Assembly (NCBI GenBank): GCA_016714085.1
Contig: JADJNW010000035.1
Location: 1 to 5,055 of the forward strand
Direction of reading: 5' to 3'
DNA: 5,055 nt
DNA from: Saprospiraceae bacterium
GTDB taxonomy: Bacteria > Bacteroidota > Bacteroidia > Chitinophagales > Saprospiraceae
Part shown: in pieces, positions 1 to 5,055 of the stretch
Position numbering within the stretch: the stretch's first letter is position 1
How the letters are laid out: each line of letters opens with the position of its first letter
Made by a program: the position numbers and the translations under genes
The notes under the pieces: generated by a model
Seen by the model: only the letters and a program-made list of their open reading frames with translations
Database searches by the model: none
Told to the model about the DNA's origin: nothing

Positions 1-1
1 G

Positions 2-391
2 GTCATAATAAAAGCAACAGGATATTTCACAACAGACGATGCGCACACTTTGCAAATGCGGGTAGATTTAGGAGGCACAACGATAGGCGATGCGTCAGGA
101 ATTACCCTGCCCGACCTTGCAACGGGAAATGAGCATTGGGAACTTGAATTTGTATTCACAATACGAACGACGGGCGTGAGCGGCACGGCAATAGGACAGG
201 GAAAGTTCAGGTTTTGCGAAGCGATTGGCGGTGCTACTAATCCGTGTGTGGAGTCCGAGATGCTAAATACATCGACCTTTACAGTAGATACGACAATTGC
301 AAACGCGCTGGACGTGACTGCGCAATGGGGAACAGCGTCCAGTACAAGTTCTATTACCTGTACAAACCTTGTTATTAAAGCAGAAAATTAG
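2..391 (+). CDS. Phage virion/tail-associated protein, C-terminal part (5' truncated)
   Basis: The frame is open from base 2 to the TAG at 389-391, giving the last 129 residues of a protein whose start lies outside the window. The first in-frame ATG (56) falls inside a continuous domain, so I treat the gene as partial. The sequence is rich in Gly, Thr and Ser and has alternating beta-strand patterns (MRVDLGG, WELEFVFTIRT, GQGKFRF). It ends with ALDVTAQWGTASSTSS and then ITCTNLVIKAEN. From memory, this closing pattern recurs at the ends of phage tail-fibre or virion appendage proteins, where a jelly-roll-like beta domain is expected. No enzymatic motif is visible. The next gene starts 25 bases downstream. 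The exact role (fibre, baseplate decoration, receptor binding) cannot be decided here. Confidence in the reading frame is high, in the structural role moderate. Confidence 0.72.
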   Translation, partial: VIIKATGYFTTDDAHTLQMRVDLGGTTIGDASGITLPDLATGNEHWELEFVFTIRTTGVSGTAIGQGKFRFCEAIGGATNPCVESEMLNTSTFTVDTTIANALDVTAQWGTASSTSSITCTNLVIKAEN

Positions 392-399
392 CATATTTG
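369..399 (+). promoter_or_regulatory. Possible Bacteroidota-type promoter
   Basis: TTG at 369-371 is followed after 20 bases by CATATTTG at 392-399. This matches seven of eight positions of the Bacteroidota -7 element TAnnTTTG at a suitable spacing from the -33 TTG element. A start of transcription near 405 would leave a short leader before the ATG at 417. It overlaps the end of the upstream gene. The motif is short and the region is A/T-rich, so a chance match is quite possible. Confidence 0.3.
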
Positions 400-416
400 C
401 AAATAAATCAATATAT

Positions 417-1096
417 ATGAGAATCAGATTATTAATCCTTTTAGCATTTCTATTTATTACGCTTGCTGCAAAAGCGCAGCGCGAAGTTGCCCTTGATACG
501 CTTTATATTACAAACGAATCGGGCAAAATATTTATCTACTCCTATATCGAATATACGGACGGTGGCAGAAAGGGTAATTTCCCGGGCGGTGATTATCGGA
601 TTCCATCGCCTGACACGGCAACGGCGGTTAACTTTGTTTTTCGGGCAAACATTTGATAAGGCTCGGCAATATTCTGAAATAAGCCAACGCGCCTTACAAA
701 AGTCGCAAACCGTTTCCGCTTAAAACAAACAACACAGCAGTCATAAACTTTTCGGGAGTTTCGATTTTGGATTCCCTTAGTCGATTCTATGCCCCGCTTT
801 TGATCGGCGATGATTGGACATTCAGAACTGCTTCGGGCCCGCAAACAAGCGTAACGGTCACGCAAAACGCGCAAGGGGTGCTTAGGCTCAATTTTGGCGA
901 CGGGTTAATAAGGTCAATTCTTGTGTTTTCGGATAACTGGTTAAGGGTTCAAAACTACCCAAATGGCACAAATACAGATTTCTTTCTAATGCCGGCCGGT
1001 TCTTTTGTATCAGTCGGAGAAAATGCAAGTCGAAATTTTGTACTGCGAAAAGAAAGTATTGCCCAGCAAATTCGACAACAAAACAACCAAAAATGA
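417..1096 (+). CDS. Secreted protein of unknown function, frame broken by two single-base insertions
   Basis: I read this as one gene spread over three frames. It starts at ATG 417 with a clear Sec signal peptide (MRIRLLILLAFLFITLAAKA, cleavage expected before Gln21). As read, that frame stops at 654-656. Dropping one T from the run at 637-641 continues as NFVFGQTFDKARQYSEISQ, and dropping one base at about 712-723 continues as KTNNTAVINFSGVSILDSL and on to the TGA at 1094-1096. The repaired product is about 225 residues: an N-terminal beta-rich part (DTLYITNESGKIF), a helical middle, then a beta-rich C-terminal part (DDWTFRTASG, NAQGVLRLNFGDG, NYPNGTNTDFF). I recall similar uncharacterised exported proteins in Bacteroidota phages but can name no family. 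The stop overlaps the ATG of the next gene. The coherent repaired reading favours sequencing errors over a long-dead gene. The unrepaired pieces are 417-656 and 767-1096. Confidence 0.68.
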
Positions 1097-1713
1097 GATA
1101 TTTAATATTTCTTTTATCTATATTCTTTACATCGTGTAGCATCTTTCAGGACACCTACACGATTGATAGTCATGTGTTGTACGAGGTAAAAGCGGGTGAA
1201 CACGATTACAAGCCAAAGCAAGCGTTCGGAGGCATTCTAAACCGCTTCAAAACGAGCGATATAGACGCGCTTGAGTATTCGGTTTGGTTTGATTCGTCGA
1301 GTATCTACACACATCCCGAATCTGATGATCAAATTGACTGGAATAAGGGCGGCGGTTGGTCGTTTGATCTGCTTACGAATCACAACAATTCCGTGATGTG
1401 GGCGTGGCGATGGACGCCTGAATTGCAAGCCTTTGAAATTAGTGCGTATGCACACATTTCCAAGGAACGATTTCTGTTCGAACCTCCTTATCTGATTGTC
1501 GCGCCCGAAGAAAAGTTCTTTGTGACAATTAAAGAATACGAGCCTAAAACGTGGCGCGTGACGCTTCGAGACAGCGAAGATACGATTTATAAAGAGGTGA
1601 AATTTTCTACACAAGGTAAAAGAGCGCGGCGCATTGAACCTTGGTTTGGAGGGAATAACCCTTCGCCGCATGATGGGCGAATGTATCAAAAGATTGAAAT
1701 AAAAAAGCACTGA
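1093..1713 (+). CDS. Lipoprotein of unknown function
   Basis: This intact gene encodes 206 residues. The N-terminus MRYLIFLLSIFFTSC is a short lipoprotein signal with Cys15 as the expected lipidation site; the lipobox is F-T-S-C, with Phe replacing the usual Leu. The rest has alternating beta strands with many aromatic residues (YSVWFDSSSIY, WSFDLLTNHNN, VMWAWRWTPELQAFEISAY, WRVTLRDSEDTIYKEVKF). The C-terminal signature EPWFGGNNPSPHDGRMYQKI lies at residues 182-201. Exported Bacteroidota proteins with a beta-sandwich fold often close with a similar 'YFGG...APHD' pattern (recalled, not searched), so a jelly-roll or lectin-like lipoprotein is my best structural guess. No catalytic motif is identified. 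ATG 1093 overlaps the upstream TGA as ATGA, which suggests translational coupling. The stop codon lies within a terminator stem. An outer-membrane or periplasmic location is inferred from the lipobox. Confidence 0.85.
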   Translation: MRYLIFLLSIFFTSCSIFQDTYTIDSHVLYEVKAGEHDYKPKQAFGGILNRFKTSDIDALEYSVWFDSSSIYTHPESDDQIDWNKGGGWSFDLLTNHNNSVMWAWRWTPELQAFEISAYAHISKERFLFEPPYLIVAPEEKFFVTIKEYEPKTWRVTLRDSEDTIYKEVKFSTQGKRARRIEPWFGGNNPSPHDGRMYQKIEIKKH

Positions 1714-1729
1714 CGAAAATCAGTGCTTT
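1704..1729 (+). terminator. Stem-loop transcription terminator after the lipoprotein gene
   Basis: AAAGCACTGA (1704-1713) pairs perfectly with TCAGTGCTTT (1720-1729) around the six-base loop CGAAAA. The TGA stop of the lipoprotein gene forms the last three bases of the left arm. On the + strand only three T follow before a G, so the T-tract is weak. On the - strand the run of six A at 1701-1706 becomes a T-tract, so the hairpin may work better against antisense transcription. It separates the 417-1713 genes from the protease gene. Confidence 0.65.
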
Positions 1730-1818
1730 GAAACGCTTACAAAAATATCATAATCACATGAAAAAAACTTACATTTCAGTTACAAATATAAAAACTAAAC
1801 TTGATAAATCAAACAGAT

Positions 1819-3303
1819 ATGAGAAAACTTTTTTGGTTCATAGCATTATTACTAAGTTTTACAGCTACGGGGCAAGAATGGGATGTCATTTTAGACCCGT
1901 ATGAGGTCATCGAAACCCGTGCTTTGCAAGCGTCTCAAACCCGTGATTGGGGTCATGTGTACCTGCAAGCATCTGAGTTCAAAGGCGAGGGCAAAGGTGT
2001 CTATATTTTTATTTTAGATACCGGTATTGACTCAGATCACCCGGATTTGAAAGCTAATATTGATTTGAAATACTGCAAAGACTTCACAGGCAGTGCAAGC
2101 GGTTTGGAAGATATTCACGGACATGGTACGCACTGTGCAGGAATTGCGGCGGCGGTTAATAACAACGAAGGTGTTATAGGCATTGCCAGAAGAAAATTGG
2201 AGTTGCAAAAGTTCTAAACGATAATGGACAAGGCTCTTACACAAATATAATCACAGGCATTCGCTATGTGGCAGACCTGAAAATTCCCGGCAATCCGAAG
2301 AAAATAATTTCAATGTCTTTGGGTGGCAGTTCTACCACGCCCGACTTTGAAGATGCAATCAATTACGCGATTTCAAAAGGGTGTTTTTGTGGTAGCTGCT
2401 GCCGGAAATAGTTATTGTAATTCGCAAAACACGATTGGCTATCCTGGCAAATACGCGCAGGTAATAACCGTCGGGAGTATAGGAAAATCTGCACAACCGT
2501 CTGATTTTTCATCTTGCGGTGAACAATTAGATATTGCAGCACCGGGCGAAGGTGTGTATAGTACACATCGGAATGGCTCTTATGCTTACCTTTCAGGTAC
2601 ATCAATGGCAACGCCTCAAGTAACCGGAATCATCGCAAAAATACTTTCGAGGTACGACATTAAGACACAAGCCGAAATGGAGGCGTATCTTAGAAAACAC
2701 GCCTCTGATTTGTATAATAAAGGATTTGATACGCGCACGGGATATGGTGCGCCGATTGCTACTAACTATAACGAAGGGCCGGACGGTGAACCGGGCGACC
2801 CGAATCCAGACCCAGAACCTGAGCCAGACCCGATAATTTCGTATAAAAAGCGCGTGGTTTCTATTCCAATTCGCGCCTATTACGACAATATTTTGTTCAA
2901 GTCCAATACGGACGGCGCGTATCGATATATGAGCTTAGGAGGCATAGTAGTTGAATACACCACTACAAAATCAAGCGTGCTCGCAAGCGAAGAAATAAAC
3001 CGTTTAGCGGACAGCTTCTTTTCGAGACGCGGCTTCATTTTGCCTCAAGATCAAACCGATCTGGATTTTACTGCCGCGTGGGCAGCGTACTTTTTTAAGT
3101 TGCTATTAAAGCAAGAAGGCTACGAAGTAAATATTTCGGAAATGTGGGACGCCGAAGGACAAAGTGATGATCGAACTTTGGTGTACTATACAAAAAGCTA
3201 CCCGGTGGGTTCTAAGGTAAATCAAAAGCAGCTTGTAAAAATCAGGAATGCAAAGAAAATGGAGCGACGCGGTCAGGTTGCGACACTTGGTTGGGATGAT
3301 TAA
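1819..3303 (+). CDS. Secreted subtilisin-like serine protease (peptidase family S8), frame broken by two compensating indels
   Basis: This is a peptide-bond hydrolase of the subtilase fold, repaired length about 494 residues. ATG 1819 begins a signal peptide (MRKLFWFIALLLSFTATG). All catalytic residues are present after repair: Asp67 in FILDTGIDSDHPDL, His102 in HGHGTHCAGIAA, oxyanion Asn197 in VVAAAGN, and Ser262 in LSGTSMATP. The Asp-His and His-Ser spacings and the HGTHC cysteine resemble the proteinase K group. As read, the first frame stops at 2215-2217. One base is missing at about 2185-2197, after which another frame reads KIGVAKVLNDNGQGSYTNII to ISMSLGGSS. One extra G at 2379-2381 then returns to the first frame. 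Only about 45 residues separate the signal peptide from Asp67, too few for an inhibitor I9 propeptide. An acidic proline-rich linker (319-338) leads to a 156-residue C-terminal domain I do not recognise. The unrepaired pieces are 1819-2217 and 2323-3303. Confidence 0.88.
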
Positions 3304-3362
3304 AATTATTTATAAATAGCTCGAATTCCCCCCGTGAGCATATAGTCAAAAACAAAGTTATA

Positions 3363-3974
3363 ATGGAGTTATGGGCAATAATCTTATTGGTCATGGTTGG
3401 TGCTTTGGCTGTATTGGGAGTTTTGGGATTTACTGGCATTGTTCGCCCTCGCTCGGACAGTATCGATGAGGTAATTACTATGCTTAAAGCTGATAAAATA
3501 GAGGCTTTAGGTAGGATTTCAGAATTAGAAAGAGTTGTAGGAAGTCAAATCATTGAAATTCAACGACTAAGGGAGGAAAGCGTAATGCTACGAACTCAGA
3601 TTTTTCAATTAGAATCAAGCAACCTATACCACCCTTTTCCTGTTTGGAATGTAGATAAACACGGCATTTTAACCAGCGCAAATTCTGCGTTTGAAGATTA
3701 TTTTTTATCGGCGCAAGACAAGCCCTTGATTGATTTTATAGGACTATCTTTGAAGGGTATTTTTAATGAAGGATTTGAAGATTATATGGAAAATCACAAC
3801 TATGTATTATCTAAAAAGCGTTATTGGGAAGGCGCAATAAATGTGGCTATAAACGGAAAGCAACAGGCTACACACATGGTTTTATATCCACATTTTGCAG
3901 GGAAACAAGTTGTTGGCATCTATGGAATGATTATTCCGATAGAATCAACACGTAATTATATGCAAAATTCGTAA
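3363..3974 (+). CDS. Membrane-anchored coiled-coil protein with a PAS-like sensor domain
   Basis: The gene is intact and encodes 203 residues. Residues 3-26 form one hydrophobic helix (LWAIILLVMVGALAVLGVLG). Residues 31-86 are strongly helical and charged with heptad-like hydrophobic spacing (ISELERVVGSQIIEIQRLRE), predicting a coiled coil and therefore oligomerisation. From about residue 89 the sequence HPFPVWNVDKHGILTSANSA followed by FEDYFL is typical of the start of a PAS domain. The C-terminal strands AINVAINGKQQATHMVLYPH and VVGIYGMIIPI match the end of such a fold. No kinase, cyclase, HTH or other output domain follows, so it is a sensor-only or binding-only protein. ATG 3363 starts directly before the membrane helix. 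It lies 59 bases after the protease gene and 30 bases before the holin-like gene. Its ligand and role are unknown. I recall similar TM-coil-PAS proteins in Bacteroidota phages. PAS assignment is fairly confident, function is not. Confidence 0.8.
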   Translation: MELWAIILLVMVGALAVLGVLGFTGIVRPRSDSIDEVITMLKADKIEALGRISELERVVGSQIIEIQRLREESVMLRTQIFQLESSNLYHPFPVWNVDKHGILTSANSAFEDYFLSAQDKPLIDFIGLSLKGIFNEGFEDYMENHNYVLSKKRYWEGAINVAINGKQQATHMVLYPHFAGKQVVGIYGMIIPIESTRNYMQNS

Positions 3975-4004
3975 ATAATTATTTATTAACAAAATAACAA
4001 TACA

Positions 4005-4397
4005 ATGTTTAAAACACTACAAAGTATTATCAAAAGCACAAACGGGACTTTGAATATCGTTATGTTGCTTGTGTTGGCACTGGCTGCCGGGCTTTCATTC
4101 CCGGAACAGCCGCTACAAAATATGATTCTTGCGGCAGTTTCATTTGTCGGAATCGTGCGTGAATGGGCGAAAAATGGCATTAAGTTTCGATGGAACTCAA
4201 ATATTTTGACTTATATCGGAATGGCTGTATTGGCGATTTTCCCTTTTTTAGATAATGTCTGGCCGGCGTTAGAGGGCTTGATCGATGCCTTTATTTCTGG
4301 GCAAACAGACAAAATTTTATCTGCTGCTTTTATCGTTATTAATGTGCTATGGCAATTATTCCAGTCTAAGCCCTGGAAAGAAAAACCAGCCGCATAA
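4005..4397 (+). CDS. Holin-like small membrane protein with about four transmembrane helices
   Basis: The gene encodes 130 residues, starting at ATG 4005 after an A/T-rich leader. Four hydrophobic stretches are visible: residues 16-32 (LNIVMLLVLALAAGLSF), 37-52 (PLQNMILAAVSFVGIV), 65-82 (around NILTYIGMAVLAIFP) and 103-120 (KILSAAFIVINVLWQLFQ). A short basic tail (KPWKEKPAA) follows. The size, helix number, charged tail and position downstream of virion genes among other small membrane proteins suit a phage holin, which would form holes in the inner membrane to release or activate a lysin. Holins share little sequence, so this rests on topology and context, and another small phage membrane protein is possible. 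Its TAA overlaps the next ATG by one base, implying coupled expression. Confidence 0.75.
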   Translation: MFKTLQSIIKSTNGTLNIVMLLVLALAAGLSFPEQPLQNMILAAVSFVGIVREWAKNGIKFRWNSNILTYIGMAVLAIFPFLDNVWPALEGLIDAFISGQTDKILSAAFIVINVLWQLFQSKPWKEKPAA

Positions 4398-4732
4398 TGG
4401 GAACGATCTTTCTTTTAAATATTATTATAATTGCAATACTCGTAATTTCGGGTATTGTAGGTCTTATTACGTTCTATTACTTAACAATAAAATTAAACTC
4501 AATCATGGCTTTTACGAAAGAACAATTCGATTTGTTGCGCGATCAAATTAATGTCGCAACAAACAAGATCGCCGAAAGAATTGCAGACCTGACCGAGCAA
4601 TTGAAAACGGGCGGTTTAACACCGGATGAAGAAGCGGCTATTTTTGCCGACTTTGAGGCTGTTGTGGCAACTTTGGAAGGAATTGCTGCTGACCCGGAAA
4701 ATCCAGTTCCTGACCCAGAAACGCCGGAATAA
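4397..4732 (+). CDS. Small membrane-anchored protein with helical stretch and acidic proline-rich tail
   Basis: The gene encodes 111 residues from ATG 4397, which shares one base with the previous TAA. Residues 4-30 form one long hydrophobic helix (FLLNIIIIAILVISGIVGLI). Residues 38-70 are an amphipathic, coiled-coil-like helix (FDLLRDQINVATNKIAERIA, then DLTEQLKTGG). Residues 75-95 are acidic and helical. The tail DPENPVPDPETPE is acidic and proline-rich. An in-frame ATG at 4505 (Met37) would start just after the membrane helix, giving a soluble 75-residue protein MAFTKEQFDLLRDQ..., which looks like a natural N-terminus and also follows an A/T-rich leader. I chose 4397 because of its tight coupling, but both forms may exist. 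One membrane helix plus a coil next to a holin-like gene recalls an inner-membrane spanin. No partner outer-membrane spanin is evident beside it, so this is only a guess. Confidence 0.7.
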   Translation: MGTIFLLNIIIIAILVISGIVGLITFYYLTIKLNSIMAFTKEQFDLLRDQINVATNKIAERIADLTEQLKTGGLTPDEEAAIFADFEAVVATLEGIAADPENPVPDPETPE

Positions 4733-5010
4733 TGGGATTCACGACACGTTTTGAAAGCGCATACCAGGACGCGAACATAATTGCGGAACAATCTAAAGCA
4801 GCAAATATAACCGCTTTGAAGCCGATCATTTTGGCTATCTTGGAAGATTTGAACAAAAGATTGGAAATTTTTGATACCGAAGGAGATGGAAGTTTGAAGT
4901 TGAATGACCGGGGTTTCCCGATTGTTCGGTGGGGTTTCTTTGGCTCAAAGATCATCCTGAACCCGCCTACGATCTTGGGCTATTTGGCCCGAATCTGGCA
5001 GGCGGCCTGA
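4732..5010 (+). CDS. Small hypothetical protein with an EF-hand-like calcium-binding loop
   Basis: The gene encodes 92 residues from ATG 4732, overlapping the upstream TAA by one base, which supports this start and coupled translation. There is no signal peptide and no clear membrane helix. Residues 28-46 look helical (LKPIILAILEDLNKRLEIF). They are followed by a 12-residue loop DTEGDGSLKLND (48-59) with acidic residues at loop positions 1, 3, 5 and 12, Gly at 6 and Leu at 8, close to the EF-hand or dockerin calcium-binding pattern. The segment after the loop (RGFPIVRWGFFGSKIILNPP) is not an obvious second EF helix, so calcium binding is only a suggestion. I do not recognise the family. The coupled position suggests a role linked to the two membrane proteins upstream. 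Confidence 0.7.
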   Translation: MGFTTRFESAYQDANIIAEQSKAANITALKPIILAILEDLNKRLEIFDTEGDGSLKLNDRGFPIVRWGFFGSKIILNPPTILGYLARIWQAA

Positions 5011-5018
5011 AATTAGCA

Positions 5019-5055
5019 ATGATTCCATATATTCATCCCGTTGCAAGCACCGCCC
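5019..5055 (+). CDS. Possible start of a further gene (3' truncated)
   Basis: ATG 5019 lies 8 bases after the preceding stop. Its frame is open to the window end, giving MIPYIHPVASTA. The tight spacing matches the rest of the run, so a gene start here is plausible. Twelve residues are too few to assign a function, and chance openness over this length is likely enough to keep confidence low. Confidence 0.42.
   Translation, partial: MIPYIHPVASTA

Noticed and set aside
593..874. Open frame on the - strand over the broken secreted-protein gene
   Set aside because: The + strand reads as a coherent protein once two single bases are removed. The antisense product is Arg/Cys-rich and looks like noise.
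1237..1710. Long open frame on the - strand (157 residues)
   Set aside because: It lies entirely opposite the lipoprotein gene, which has a lipobox, a coupled start and a terminator. The antisense translation is basic with no recognisable domain.
1730..1818. Possible promoter for the protease gene (TACATTTC at 1770-1777)
   Set aside because: It matches seven of eight bases of the Bacteroidota -7 element, but no -33 TTG lies at a suitable distance, and the region is A/T-rich enough for chance matches.
1758..1904. Short + frame starting MKKTYISVTNIKTKLDKSN just before the protease gene
   Set aside because: It overlaps the signal peptide and first codons of the protease in another frame. Its beginning only reflects the A-rich leader.
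3304..3362. Weak inverted repeat (GCTC...GAGC) around a C6 run after the protease gene
   Set aside because: Only four base pairs form and no T-tract follows, so I do not call a terminator.
4285..4551. Open frame of 88 residues on the + strand
   Set aside because: It overlaps two well-supported membrane-protein genes out of frame, and its translation is an irregular mix with runs of Tyr and Asn.
4638..4955. Open frame of 105 residues on the - strand
   Set aside because: It is antisense to two tightly coupled + strand genes and has no domain or start context.
1..5055. tRNA, rRNA, CRISPR array, insertion sequence or attachment site
   Set aside because: I saw no cloverleaf-like pattern, regularly spaced repeats, terminal inverted repeats or transposase motifs. 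Almost all of the window is accounted for by coding sequence.

Overview
The window looks like a piece of a phage or prophage of a Bacteroidota bacterium. All recognisable genes are on the + strand and are tightly packed. Stop and start codons overlap at three junctions (1093, 4397, 4732). Translation starts sit in A/T-rich leaders without clear Shine-Dalgarno sites, as is typical of Bacteroidota. The phage assignment rests on family resemblance recalled from memory and on gene order. No terminase, portal or capsid gene is present to prove it.

Layout: (1) 2-391 is the 3' end of a gene with the repetitive beta-rich character of a phage virion or tail-associated protein. (2) 417-3303 is a run of three exported proteins: a Sec-secreted protein of unknown function (417-1096), a lipoprotein (1093-1713) ending in a stem-loop terminator, and a subtilisin-like S8 serine protease with an unassigned C-terminal domain (1819-3303). 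(3) 3363-5010 is a run of small proteins, three of them with membrane segments: a membrane-anchored coiled-coil/PAS protein, a four-helix holin-like protein, a one-helix protein with a coiled-coil stretch and an acidic proline-rich tail, and a small protein with an EF-hand-like loop. (4) A further gene may begin at 5019 and run off the end.

The most striking feature is that the first and third exported genes are each broken by two single-base indels, four in all. Reading across them restores coherent proteins, and in the protease it restores the full Asp-His-Asn-Ser catalytic set. Several lie in or beside short homopolymers, so uncorrected sequencing errors are the simplest explanation, with real gene decay as the alternative. 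A possible joint role is that the tail-proximal exported proteins act on the host envelope or on competing phages, while the membrane-protein cluster forms a lysis module. That is inference from order and topology only.
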